DNA of 64,000 nucleotides from Gymnopus androsaceus JB14 (GCA_009733575.1 ML769479.1:81421-145420), one strand, 5' to 3'. Shown: positions 35,830-47,240, counted from the first letter of the stretch. Notes: generated by a model from the sequence alone, not told the origin. A program made the numbers and translations.

Positions 35830-36224
35830 CATCAGCAAAAACTGTTTTGGGCCCAGGAGGATCTAAGGTCACCTAGTCCTCTTAGGCAACCTGAGGCATC
35901 CTAGTTGGCCCAGGAAAAAGGGTAAAACTTTGGACACCTCAGGTATCCTAGTCATCCTAGGTGTCCTGGGAGATCCTGGGATGTCCTGGGGCATCCTGAG
36001 GCATCCTGAGGCATCCTGGGATGGAACTTTTATCCTAGGATGCCTCAGGATGCCCCAGGATGCCCCAGGACATCCCAGGATCTCCCAGGACACCTAGGAT
36101 GACTAGGATACCTGAGGTGTCCAAAGTTTTACCCTTTTTCCTGGGCCAACTAGGATGCCTCAGGTTGCCTAAGAGGACTAGGTGACCTTAGATCCTCCTG
36201 GGCCTAAAACAGTTTTTTCTGATG
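35830..36224. mobile_element. Palindromic MITE with TA duplication, copy 1 (395 bp)
   Basis: The sequence folds on itself almost completely: CATCAGCAAAAACTGTTTTG at the left end mirrors the right end CAAAACAGTTTTTTCTGATG with few differences in the terminal bases. It is flanked by TA at 35828-35829 and 36225-36226. The centre is made of GGCATCCTGAGG-type words. A second copy at 40070-40465 has a paired empty site that confirms the TA duplication, as for Tc1/mariner-type transposition. Confidence 0.88.
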
Positions 36225-36226
36225 TA

Positions 36227-39200
36227 GTCGGTAGTTGTAGATGAATCAGTGGTAGCAGTTGTGGAAAGGACAGAGATAGCAGGAGCAGGTAGCATTGCTT
36301 GTAAAGAAAAGATAGTCATAGAGGAAGTAGTGCATGAGCATTGGGTATGAAACAGTGTTAAAGTGATAGCCAATAGCAGGTAGTTGTAGAAAGGTTGGTA
36401 GTAGTAGCTGTGGAGAGACAGAGAAGCTTGTTCAAGTCAGAGGAATCAGAGAAGGTAGTTGAAGAAATAGCAGTACATGTGTAGGTGCTTGTAGATGCAG
36501 AGAAGTTGCTGTTGGAATAGTTGAATAGCCATGTCTGCAGAAGTGCTGTGAATTGCCATTCAGAATGGGCAACATGCAAGTGGTGAGCATGGATAGTAGT
36601 GCTTGTTACCAGTGAGATAGCAATAGCAGTTGAGCTTGCAGAAAAGGCGTTTGCAAGTTGCAGTCTGGAGTAAGCTGAATAACTAGATTACTATTTTAGG
36701 CTCAATAGGCATTTGGCGGTGGCCAGTAGACATGGATTATGTTTGTTGGAGAATCAATGATAGCAGTCAGAGGAGATAGCACTTGTAAATAGTGGTAGTA
36801 GTCACTGGACAATGAGCAACAGCAGTTACAAGTAATGTCACAGTAGCTTGAAGTGAGTTGAATAAATATGTTGAAGTGAACAGAAGGAGCCAAACTAATA
36901 TTTGGTGAGTCTAGCATGTAAGCAGAGAATCCAGGTAATAGTAGTAATTGCTCGTAAATTGGTGATAGCAATTACAGGCAATGCAGTGGAGTTATTAGAT
37001 GATTAGCTATAGCAGTTGCAAGTTGCAGTCTAGAGTGAGTTGAATGAATGATCAAGCAGAAAGAGTTGAAAGTGGTGTTTGACAGAGTTAATGTGCAAGG
37101 CATGAATGAGTTGTAGGCTTGCAACATGAGTAGTATATGCCAATAACTTGGAACATAGGTGATCCATGTAGATAGCAGCAGTATTTTTAGGACAATAGCA
37201 GCTTCAACTTTGAAAGCTGTAGCATTGATATCAGTGAATGTGACTATGTGAGTCTGGTTTACATAGTAAATAGGCAGTAGCAGTTGCTGGGCAATTAGTA
37301 ATATCAGTCTCAAGTCACTGTCTGTAGTGGTTGAATGGTTCAGTGCAAAGGTCACAAAAATGTGGAATGGAACCAATAGGGGGGGGCCGTAGATGTAGAT
37401 TTAGATAGCAGTAGTAGTTGCCCAAGAAATAGTGATAGTGGGTACAGCAGCAGTAGCATTAGTAGCTACCACAAGACATTACGCCCAAAGTTCAGACTCC
37501 ACCTAGTTTGGAGGCTGACATGATGCATTGTGCACCAAGTTGAGTATTCCACTGCCATTTTGGTGAGATTTGGAAAATTGTATTGCTGTTTTGCAGAATT
37601 TGAAGTCAATTGGTAGTCAAAACCATACAGTAATACTAGTTGCAGGAGTGTTAGGAGCATGCTACAATCGAGCAGTGAAAGAGGTTCGCCATGGAGGGTT
37701 GGCGATTGATAGTGAACAACACTTGGGATGATGGACTAGCGGTGGAGTTATCAATAACACCCTCGCTACATCACATAGCCAGATGAATAGAAAGATAGAG
37801 AAGTAGATCATTGGTGGCAGAAGTTTTGATCAAAGGTTGGCAGGGTTGCATGGATATAACAAGGAGAAATGGCAGTTGTGAGTTGCCATCAGCCATTGGG
37901 TAGGTCAGCAAGATCACAGGGAGTAGTTGCAAGAGTGACTATGCATGTGACATTGGAATGCACCAAGTTGCCAGTAGTAGTTGGTCAAGTGAAGCTGCTC
38001 AACGTAGCTTTCTGTGACATTGTAGACCGTTTGAGAGAGTTAAGTAGTACCGCGGCGCGGTATAACTGTGACCCATCACGGGTTTACACCGTTCATTGGA
38101 ACCATGGATTCAAGGGTACAGTGTGAGCGGGTAAGGGTACAGTGTGCATTTTCGGGATCCGCAGGTATACCCGTGTCCAACCCTAGGACTCAAGCAAGAA
38201 AGAAACTCAGACAGTAGTATTGTAAGAGGCTGTGTAGCAGCAGTGATAGTAGTTGCATGAGAAGTTTCAATATGACAGCCAGAGAGGTACCTGTACAAAA
38301 GCTGGAAGGGATCAAAGTTAACTGTTTTGTTGAACAATACAGTTGACCAGGAGTAAGGTTTTAATAATCAAAAGGAAAGAACTTAATGTGATGAGCATGT
38401 TTATATCCAAAGGAACAGAGAGTAGAGAAGTGAATTTAGAGTCTGAGTGGGAGCAGGAGCAAAAGGTAGCAGTGCCAGAGCTAACAGAGCAGAAATGGCA
38501 TAGCCCAGGCCCAGAACAGAGCAGGAGTAGAAAAGGAATGAAAGAGAAGAGGGGCAGAGCAATGAGATGCATGAGAATAGAGGAGAGTGCAAAATGTAGT
38601 GTAGCTTTAAAGAAAAGAGCTGGAGCTGAGAGAGGTTGAGCGTGTGCTTGACTTGGAAGCACTGGACACGCGCGTGATGACGGTATGTAGCAAGAGCGAC
38701 AGTACCGCATCACGTGTAATGTTCAAAGTCTATTGTTTGCCCAACTTAGCGCTGAGCAAACGGACAAATGCATGCATGGTGTGTGCACAGCACCAAGGGG
38801 CATTTGGCAGCAGAACGGCAGACAAAATGCACTTAACGTGACCTGTCAAAACCATGCGACCAGAAATAAGTGCCGTAAGCATTCAAGACAGCCATGAAAC
38901 AGCTACAGAGAGCAAATTATCGACGCTGTGCAACCAGAGGCTGCCAAAGGCAGTCAAAAGTTCAAATCTCATTTTACTGAAGTGCGGAACTACGCTAAGA
39001 ACTCTACGAGAGTGCACATAGACTAAGCGCTCTCTCGGATATTTCGGACCCGCATTATCGGATCAGACACCCCTTGCCTATTTTAGTAAGGGTGCATGAT
39101 GTCTGCTATTCAAGTGCCGAACGCCCCTTGCACAGCACTACAAGATTTGGACAAAATTTGAGTCAAATACAAAAAAAACAACATATGAAAAATCAATCTA

Positions 39201-39459
39201 GCTTGTTCCAATCACACTGTGTTCATCTCATCTCGAAGCTCACTTTGAACCTCATCTGCTGATTGATACAGTAGATCCAATTGAAAAGTCCAAAAATTTT
39301 GCATTTGGACCAAGCTTCAAAGGGACCTTGGACCACAAATGGGCTCCTTGTATAGCAAAGGTTTCATTAGATCTGCAACTTCGATGTGCTGATGAGCTGA
39401 GTCATGATATGGTTTAAGTGAGATGAATGCATCTGGTGGACAGATGCCTTGTCCAATGT
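36227..39459. other. Long non-coding tract, GTAGCAG/AGTAG-rich, no supported gene
   Basis: Numerous ORFs occur on the minus strand, but all are Thr/Leu/Ile/Ser-rich translations of the biased composition. A small GC-rich perfect inverted repeat TACCGCGGCGCGGTA lies at 38048-38062. Nothing in 38640-39459 was recognised. Confidence 0.45.
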
Positions 39460-40069
39460 CCCCGATTGACATAGGCGGATTGGTCGCAGTTCATTTTCGA
39501 TTTTTGATTTATTGATTTTTCTGGTTGCCCACATGCTTACCGCACATCGTCAATTCAGTCTGACTCAAGTGACTATTAAAGGCTTATCTTAGTCACGTGA
39601 CCTTCATATCAATACGCCTACCCTATTTATGTATATTTATCGGTATCGGCAGCTCGGCGACTATACATCGACGCTCAATTTTCGCTGCTCGTTGCGTTGA
39701 AACTGTATGGCTCTGCAGTGACCAACTCAATACACGTAAACAAGGTCGTCGGAATCTACGCTTACACTGTACAGGGTTTTGCATAATTCTGTGCCCCTTC
39801 GAGTTTGAGGCACCTCTTTTGTATTTGGTTTTTTAGGGCGCCTACAGAATATTCTTCCATAAATTGTAGGTTCGGATCAAGCCCCGATCACTCCCCATCC
39901 CTTTTGGGATCTTGTTTGGTGAACAAACAAAGCTTCGTGATGGCTACCAGCACAATTTACGGAAGAAATGTATTGAAATATTCTGTAGGCGCCCTTATGC
40001 GCCCTAAAAACCAAATACAAAAGAGGTGCCTCAAACTCGAAGGGGCACAGAATTATGCAAAACCCTGTA

Positions 40070-40465
40070 CATCAGAAAAAACTGTTTTGGGCCTAGGAGG
40101 ATCTAATGTCACCTAGTCCTCTTAGGCAACCTGAGGCATCCTAGTTGGCCCAGGAAAAAGGGTAAAACTTTGGACACCTCAGGTATCCTAGTCAACCTAG
40201 GTGTCCTGGGACATCCTGGGATGTCCTGGGGCATCCTGGGGCATCCTGAGGCATCCTAGGATAAAATTTCTATCCCAGGATGCCCCAGGATGCCCCAGGA
40301 CACCCTCAGGACATCCCAGGATCTCCCAGGACACCTAGGATGACTAGGATACCTGAGGTGTCCAAAGTTTTGCCCTTTTTCCTGGGCCAACTAGGATGCC
40401 TCAGGTTGCCTAAGAGGACTAGGTGACCTTAGATCCTCCTGGGCCCAAAACAGTTTTTGCTGATG
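40070..40465. mobile_element. Palindromic MITE with TA duplication, copy 2 (396 bp)
   Basis: The ends are CATCAG...CTGATG, with TA at 40068-40069 and 40466-40467. The opposite arm of the host palindrome carries the unoccupied site: around 39765-39780 it reads, in complement, ACCCTGTACAGTG, whereas here ACCCTG-TA is followed by the MITE and then TA-CAGTG. Insertion at TA with TA duplication is therefore directly visible. Confidence 0.92.
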
Positions 40466-40716
40466 TACAGTGTAAGCGTAGATTCCGACAACCTTGTTTA
40501 CGTGTATTGAGTTGGTCACTGCGGAGCCATACAGTTTCGACGCAACAAGCAGCAAAAATTGAGCATCAATGTATAGTCGCCGAGCTGCCAATACTGATAA
40601 ATATACATAAATAGGGTAGGCGTATTGATATGAAGGTCACGTGACTAAGATAAGCCTTTAATAGTCACTTGAGTCAGACTGAATTGATGATGTGCAGTAA
40701 GCATGTGGGCAACCAG

Positions 40717-41163
40717 ATAAGCTGGGTGCACTCCGTTCAATGTAGAGTAGAGGTATGGGAATCATACAAGTTGTATGTTCCCATACATACATATAATTGT
40801 GGTTTGGCTGGGGCTTGGCCCGCGTGGGTGGGCAAAAAAACAACCACACGCTGGCCAAGTCCGGAATGTCAGAGACGCTGGAAATATTTACTAGAGCGGG
40901 CCTTTCCAACAGATAGGAAAGGACAACAGGCTACACTATCTGGATTGTGCCCCAACTCCTTGAGAGGTGAGTATAATAGGTAATTATGAACTGAGGGACA
41001 AGGGACCATCAACATGGGATGGGTGGGTTGGGAGACTCAAAAAACCAATGTAAAATTGGCAGCGATGAGAGTCGGGATCAAGACAACTGAGCGCCTAGAT
41101 GCCGAGTCTCTCGCTGTGCTCAGCTTATCCTCTGATAAGTGTGCCTTGCTAGCTTATCACGGA
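40717..41163 (+). mobile_element. Element with conserved 5' and 3' ends, monomer 1 (447 bp)
   Basis: It begins ATAAGCTGGGTGCACTCCGT and ends CTAGCTTATCACGGA. The first ~110 bp and last ~130 bp are shared with the next monomer; the middle is different. Near the 3' end is the stem-loop GCTTATC-CTCT-GATAAG. The 5' part contains a near-perfect palindrome around TATGGGAATCATACAAGTTG. The flank is CCAG on the left; after monomer 2 it is AAAAATC. The empty site in the opposite arm reads CCAGAAAAATC, so no target duplication was made. Confidence 0.75.
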
Positions 41164-42256
41164 ATAAGCTGGGTGCACTCCGTTCAATGTAGAGTAGAGG
41201 TATGGGAATCATACAAGTTGTATGTTCCCATACATACATATAATTGTGGTTTGGCTGGGGCTTGGCCCGCGTTCCCGCCCGTGGACTCCGAGTGCTCGCA
41301 GTCCCAACCAGAGCAGAGCTCCAACCCGAGAGCACAAGGAGGAGAGAAGATGGAAAGGGAACACGGGACCAACACCCAGACAGAGTGATGCTCTGGATAG
41401 ATGGTTGAAGCTATTTTGAGAGGACCATTAATAAAATAAAGATTAGTACCATCAACCAGCAGTGAGAATAGAGCTGCAAACCAGTTGGTCCAAGCAAACA
41501 ATAAAAAGGATAAAAATAATAAAAACAATACCACCAAACAGTGGTGAGGATAGACAGTGAACCAGTTGGTTCAAGCAAAGGAAAAAAAAAACAATACCGC
41601 CAACCAGTGGTAAGGATAGAGCTGCGAACCAGTTGGTCTGAGTGATGAAAAAAAACAATACCGCCAACCAGTGGTAAGGATAGAGCTGCAAACCAGTTGG
41701 TCCGAGCAATGAAAAAAACAATACCGCCAACCAGCAGTAAGGATAGGGCTGCAAACCAGTTGGTCTGAGCAAAGAAATGAATAAATAAATAAAATAAAAT
41801 AAAAATAAATAAGATAAAGATAAAACTAAAATTAAAAATTAAAATAAAATAAAGTGAAAACCCACCAACCAGCGGTGAGAATAGAGCTTGCAAAGAGAAC
41901 GAGACCTTATGCCAAGGAAGCTCCCGTGATTCAGTGGGAAACAAGGACTGGAAGTCCAGAATCAAAAAGATTCTCTTATCGGGCTAGTGAGCCCGACGAG
42001 ACCTGCAACGACAGGTTCCTTCATGAGGGCTATATGTAGCCCTGACATGGCCAGCATCCCCTCTGGGCTTGTCTTGATTGCACCGGATGATGCAAGGAAC
42101 TGAGCGATAGAGGCTCACCGAGGAAAGACTCAAAAAACCAATGTAAAATTGGCGGCGATGAGAGTCAGGATCAAGACAACTGAGCGCCTAGATGCCGAGT
42201 CTCTCGCCGTGCTCAGCTTATCCTCTGATAAGCGTGCCTTGCTAGCTTATCGCGGA
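41164..42256 (+). mobile_element. Element with conserved ends, monomer 2 (1093 bp), head-to-tail with monomer 1
   Basis: It directly abuts monomer 1 with no spacer (CACGGA then ATAAGC), starts with the same ~110 bp and ends with the same ~130 bp (GACTCAAAAAACCAATGTAA to TTATCGCGGA). Its interior is unrelated to monomer 1 and contains a ~63-bp minisatellite. A perfect 7-bp stem GCTTATC-CTCT-GATAAGC lies about 25 nt before the 3' end. Confidence 0.75.
41450..41890. repeat. ~63-bp minisatellite, about six units
   Basis: Units contain CCAACCAGTGGTAAGGATAG and CAAACCAGTTGGTCCGAGCA followed by an A-rich spacer and AACAATACC. The fifth spacer is expanded by AATAAATAAAATA runs. The minus-strand ORF across it is a translation of the repeat. 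Confidence 0.85.
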
Positions 42257-42400
42257 AAAAATCAATAAATCAAAAATCGAAAATGAACTGCGACCAATCC
42301 GCCTACGTCACCCCGATCTCAAGTTCAAGCAGTATATAGCATGATATATGTTATTGACTCGACCTAGATGAATTAGGCATTGACTAAAGGCGGAATGTAC

Positions 42401-42703
42401 GGACACCCAAGGTAATCTAACTCACCAAAATAATTCACCCGGAACTTTCATTGATAGTTGATAGTCCGATCTTAACCCATAAACTTTTGTAATAACAACA
42501 TTTTTTGGTTTCTAAACGTGTATCCCAACTCGAATGGTCAAGACTCAGCGAGACCTCCTACCAATGATTCACAGATAATCGATCATTCCAGCTGTCACTT
42601 CACGCAGCTCCGATTCTCCATCGTTGATCCTAGGCCTATTCAGATTTATCCAAGTAGATCTATGGTCCTGGATATGTACAGTACATCCGTGTTGTACAAA
42701 CGT
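42401..42703 (+). repeat. Second copy of the 31763-32120 segment
   Basis: Same order of motifs as at 31.8-32.1 kb, with small deletions. It is fused at 42703/42704 to the middle of a KAR5 copy, a junction not present at the source loci, which are 5 kb apart. Confidence 0.75.
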
Positions 42704-44410
42704 TAGGAAGGCTCATTTACCGAGTTTCGTAAGTGGCAGGCTGCGCAAGATCAGTCGCTTCATGTGGCAAGTTTCGTTTTTCTTTCTTCAACCATGCTTT
42801 ACTGACCTGAGGCATACACAGATTGGTTCCGCACTAGCAGGCTTGTCCGAACGATGTTGATCTTTTGACTAGAAGATATATAGCATACCAAGAATTACAA
42901 CTCATTGTACCTCAACTCGCTGCTACTGAGCTGCATTCGCTTTTGGGCCAGACATTGCAGTTCGTTCGACATCAACAGGAAGCTGTTCTAGGCGATCTAG
43001 CAGTGCGCGCGCGCTATTCGAACCACAAGTATGAAAGCAGAATTCACCAAGTATGATGACATCCGTATGATTGATCCCGACCTTGACTTTAATGACTTTG
43101 ACTTTGCCATCAGTTACTTCGGCCCCAATTTTACTTTGACTTTGGATCCCTTTGGATCCAAAGCGCTTATACCTTGGGATACCAAGGCTGGTTTGGACTC
43201 TCTTGGGACAACCTGACTGCACTTTCGGGAGTATATTAAGGATATCTTGCACCTGTTTAGGAACATCTTGCACTCATTGAAGTGTGTCTTGAGCCCACTT
43301 AGGTGGTTCTTGATCCAGTGGGAAACTGCGTAACTTTGAATGGAGTATGTGGAGCAACAACCTCAACTTTGGCTTGTTCTTGAGCCAACTTGTTCCAGTG
43401 TGCTGGTATAAATATGAGCACTGCTTAGTTTCGCGGCACACATGGTGGCAGATGATCTGCCAGAGAAGTTGTTTACCCTTCATATCCATCCATATTTTCA
43501 AGCAGCGATTGCAGAGGATGAGACACTGAAACTATGGACTGGCAGGGTAGGAATATATATGTATTCTTGCTTTTGATCTTCTAAATATCATTCTGAGCAC
43601 AGACAACATATCTTCCATGTCTGGGACTCGGGGAGTTACAAACAATATGCTGCCTGAGCAACAAACAGCTCAGAAGGAACATAAGTATCTGCTTTCTGGT
43701 GAAACAGAAGCAGATTTTATGGTGTTGAAGCAGCAATTCCTCATTGATGCTGATCTGAGTGCTTGTTTTCCCCTTTTTCTTTTATGAAACATTCCTGAAT
43801 CTAAAAACAGAGAAGAAATATCATTACAATTCACCCAGAGATGAAATTAAACACATTAAACCCATCCATAAGAGCAAACCCCATTTTCTTTTTGACTCCT
43901 GTGTACTCTACAATGATAGCAATCCATCTCCTCCCAAGGGCCTTGCTCTCCTTCCCAATCCAGTCACCATTCCTGATCCCAAACCATTACTCTTCCCTTG
44001 TGCACTGGTATATAAGCTTAACAGAGAGCTTGACTGGCAATATTGTTGAGGCTACATCTACTCAACATTGATAATGCTGATTGAATTCTCTAGGAGGGAA
44101 GAAGCTGAGTGATTGTACAACATTGCTACCCCTGCTGGGGTGTACCTGCTACAATTTGACACCTCTTCAAAGTCATACATTATGGGTACAGTTGAAGAAA
44201 TGATTGAAATGCCTCCAGGAGTACCATTTGTAGTGAACATAGATGGTGATGAAAGCCACAGCATTACGTGGCTTGTCTTCAAACACTAGATAGCCTGCAG
44301 GGCTATAACAAATACCCAACAAATGCCCTGAGATTGAAATCACTTTTTCTCTTCCAGTTGAGAATATATGGGTTGCTTGTTGCGCAGCATATAAGCTAGG
44401 AGGCGCAGTG

Positions 44411-44694
44411 ACTAGCACTCACCAAGTGGTTAAGCTTGTAGAGCAGATAGAGAGAGGTAAAAGACTAGTAGAAGTTGTTATCATTAGCAGTACTACTGGA
44501 GTCCTTATATACTGTAGTACTGTATTCGTTACATATATGGTAGTATCCTTCTAGTATGTTCTATGTGCATGACCTATGATGTCGTCCATAAAGCTACTTA
44601 CTAAGATACTACTGAGGCTGAGTAAGACTACCTCGGCAATGACTGATAGCATCATATGACCGAGATGATGAGTGATATCATCATACGTTCAACA
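44411..44694 (-). repeat. 3' LTR of a copia-type element
   Basis: On the minus strand a purine tract GCGAGGGGGAG (44695-44705) is followed immediately by TGTTGAACGTATG, the classic PPT/LTR junction. The LTR runs to about 44411 (TGACTAG on the plus strand). No matching 5' LTR is present. Confidence 0.7.
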
Positions 44695-44783
44695 CTCCCC
44701 CTCGCTGAGGTCATGGAGGTAGAATTCCTCATGTGCTTAACAAAGCACGTGAATCTCACCTGAGATCCAGTCTCTTGCGAACT

Positions 44784-45985
44784 TTATTCAAAGTCAGCAA
44801 CGAATTCAATGCCAAGTTGATCTCGGCAACGTTTGAATTTAACCCAAGCGAGATTCTTAGTTAAAAGATCCGTGACATTCTGATCCGTTGGAATATAGTA
44901 AGGGATCACAAGTCCTGACTCGGTAGTTTCCCTGATGTGGTGATATCAGACATCAATATGTTTGGTCCGACGATCTTGAGCCTGATTATTGGCCATAAAG
45001 ATCGAACCCATGTTATCACCGAGAAGTGGGAATCCAGTCAGTGGGAATCCAATTTCCCCAAGTAAATTGAGGATCCACCTGATTTGTCTGCAACAGTCAC
45101 TTAAAGCCATATATTCAGCTTCGGTGGAAGATAAAGCAACTGTTTTCTGGAGATACAAAGTCCAGGACACAATTCCCTTGGCCAGTTTGAGAATGTACCC
45201 AGTTTGGGATCGACGTGTATCAGGATCTGATGCATGATCAGAATCCGAGTTGGCATAGAAGCCTTCTCCAGAGTTCCCATCATAGACAAGAAAATATTCG
45301 GCGGGACCTATAAGGTAGCGAATAATATAGTAAGCCTTGTTCAGATGATCCTGAGAAGGATTTGCTGAATATTGTGACATCTTTGCCACATGGTAGGCTA
45401 TGTCAGCTCTTGTTCCAAGCAACAGATATAATAAGGAGCCAATCACTTGTTGGTACTCCTGGCGTCTTTTGGGATCAACAGGACCATCATATTTAGAAGG
45501 CTGATATCCTGCCGGTAGTGGAGTTCGCGCTACTTTGGTGTTTGTTAATTTAAAGTACTTTATAATCTTTTTAAGATATTCTGACTGATCTAAGGTCAAA
45601 CGCCGCTTAGATCTATCACGCCAAATGCACATACCTAAGAACTCCTGTGCTGCGCCCAAGTCGCGGCACTCCCAACGTTGCATAAATTTGCGCTTCTTGC
45701 GCATGACAAGTTCTTTGTCATTTCCCATGAACAATGCATCATCAATATAGATGATTGCAATTACAGTCTTATTGTTTTCTTTGTAAACATATATGCCGGC
45801 ATCTGAAGCGCAACATTTGAAGCCTAGATCCTGGGTCATCAACTTTGTACAAGCGCGCCACCAGGACAAACCAGCTTGCTTCAGGCCGTAAAGAGATCGG
45901 CGTAATCTCCAAACCTTGCTGCTATCCTTGACAAAGCCTTCAGGTTGTTCCATATAGATCTCCTCGTCTAATTTGCCATATGGGC
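44784..45985 (-). pseudogene. Copia reverse transcriptase / RNase H, 5'-truncated, one stop
   Basis: The frame begins within LDEEIYMEQPEGF, then RRSLYGLKQAGLSWW and the RT active-site block IIYIDDALFMG with its YxDD-type aspartates. The linker SKYDGPVDPKRRQEYQQVIG and the RNase H motifs (SDSDHASDPDTRRSQTGYI, ALSSTEAEYMAL, with the catalytic acidic residues) follow. At 44946-44948 a TGA replaces the Arg expected after TKHIDV; the frame then continues YHHIRETTESGLVIPYY to a natural stop at 44784. Gag, protease and most of integrase are missing. Confidence 0.88.
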
Positions 45986-47240
45986 CTCCTTCTAATCTAA
46001 ATGAGGTACAAGTAGATCCACCTTTAGGTCTGATGACTGCAAATGCTGCAAATGAGATTCAAGGCATGGACATGGTACTTGCATTGATTCGTCGCAGCTC
46101 AGAGGAAGGTGATGTTGTCCAGCTTTGGCATTCCACACTAATTTATGCACAATCCTTATACCCTGATGCCTTTTAACCTCTTTTGTTATAATTATGTTAA
46201 AATATGATACATGAAATGACAAGAAATGTGAATATTTTAGTAACGGTCTGGTGGAAAGATGGGAGAGCACTGTATTCCACAAATTTTTCAATGGTTTCCT
46301 AGTTTACATGCGCGGTTATAGCCAAAAGCCCTAATTGGGATAAGGCCATAGTCAGATGGCAAGCAAGACTGAATATTTTAGTCAGCATCAATGAGTGCTA
46401 GCAAGTTGACATAGTTTAGGCAGTCATCAGCAAGTAAGAAGTAAGTATTCAAATGCACAAGTTCCCTCTATAATGGAGTTTACCATTAATCACTAAAATC
46501 CAGAGTCAAGGTCAATCAAGTATAATTGGAACAAAAGTGCCCCAAATGGATCAAGATAGATCAAGATGTTCACAAAAGGGATCAAGATGTTCACAAAAGA
46601 GATCAAGATGTGCGCAAAGTGGAGTAAGAGGTGCTTGAGATCTTTTGCCAAGAACAAAGCACCGCTGCTCACACCTCCATTATATTATGCATAAGGTCAA
46701 GCTGGATGAATCCAAACCACTGTATACCCAAGTTAAGCTCATATTGCTTTAGGCATAGTCCTGTTGCAACTGCATATCAGTCAAGACACAGACTAAGGAG
46801 TCAACCAGTCAAAGTCAAAGTCTGTGAATGAGTCCAACTTGTAAGTCAAGTATATGATTTGTAGTCCAAGTCCAGATCGCGAGTCCAAAATGCAGTCCAA
46901 GTCCAAAAGACGGTGAAAACTGCCGCCATACACAAGTCTTCAATTCTGTCCTTATCTCGGATTCGGCACATCATCTCAGCAAAGTCCTGGATGTCGGACA
47001 GAAAACTAGCGATCAGATGGAGGCGATCGATGTAGCGGCCGTGGAGCTAAAGGAAAAGTTACTTCCACCCAGGAAGGATGAGAGAACAAGTTGGCTATTG
47101 TATGAAAGTGTTGGGTCGGAGAGGTGGTGGAAGGGAAATCTAGTGAAAGTTTTAGGATTTTTGCTTAGAGGTGCGTTGAGGCGATTCCGAACGAGCTTTG
47201 ATACTGATATAATTACCATGTCCCTAGGTGCCCCGTTGTC

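Larger units (their letters stand above)
39467..42310. mobile_element. Long-TIR fold-back element with 7-bp duplication, host of nested insertions
   Basis: The left arm starts TGACATAGGCGGATTGGTCG at 39467; the right arm ends with the complement of TGACGTAGGCGGATTGGTCG at 42310. CCCCGAT flanks both sides (39460-39466, 42311-42317). The arms are inverted copies for about 400 bp up to a loop near 39867-39940. The right arm is interrupted twice: by a TA-flanked MITE at 40070-40465 and by a dimeric element at 40717-42256. The left arm gives the uninterrupted sequence for both. No transposase is encoded, and the superfamily is not certain. Confidence 0.85.
43449..46176 (+). pseudogene. Unrecognised plus-strand gene, interrupted by a copia fragment
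   Basis: A TATA-like GGTATAAATATG near 43404 precedes an ATG at 43449. Readable exons: MVADDLPEKLFTLHIHPYFQ with AAIAEDETLKLWTGR; after a 56-nt intron, VTNNMLPEQQTAQKEHKYLL; then KHIKPIHKSKPHFLFDSCVL with PNPVTIPDPKPLLFPCALVY; then IATPAGVYLLQFDTSSKSYI with MPPGVPFVVNIDGDESHSIT (to about 44289). After the copia remnant, VDPPLGLMTANAANEIQGMD and VVQLWHSTLIYAQSLYPDAF end at 46176. The composition is that of a real protein, but I do not recognise it. It may be cargo of the 3.9-kb insertion. Confidence 0.45.
43021..46938. mobile_element. 3.9-kb composite insertion in the KAR5 copy
   Basis: The breakpoints are set by the intact KAR5 (GCGCTATTCGA on the left, GTCTTCAATTCTG on the right). Both borders carry CTTTGACTTTG / CAAAGTCAAAG words in inverted orientation (43080-43110 and 46805-46830). 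The interior holds an unknown plus-strand gene relic and a 5'-truncated minus-strand copia element. No target duplication is clear, so the mechanism is open. Confidence 0.6.

Noticed and set aside
35133..35872. Long overlapping minus-strand ORFs of 217-240 codons
   Set aside because: All frames are open because of the GTAGCAG minisatellite. The products are low-complexity Leu/Tyr/Ala/Thr repeats with no domain.
41411..41965. Minus-strand ORFs with LVGGIVFF-type repeats that look like membrane segments
   Set aside because: They are translations of the 63-bp minisatellite and AT-rich spacers, repeated in two frames.
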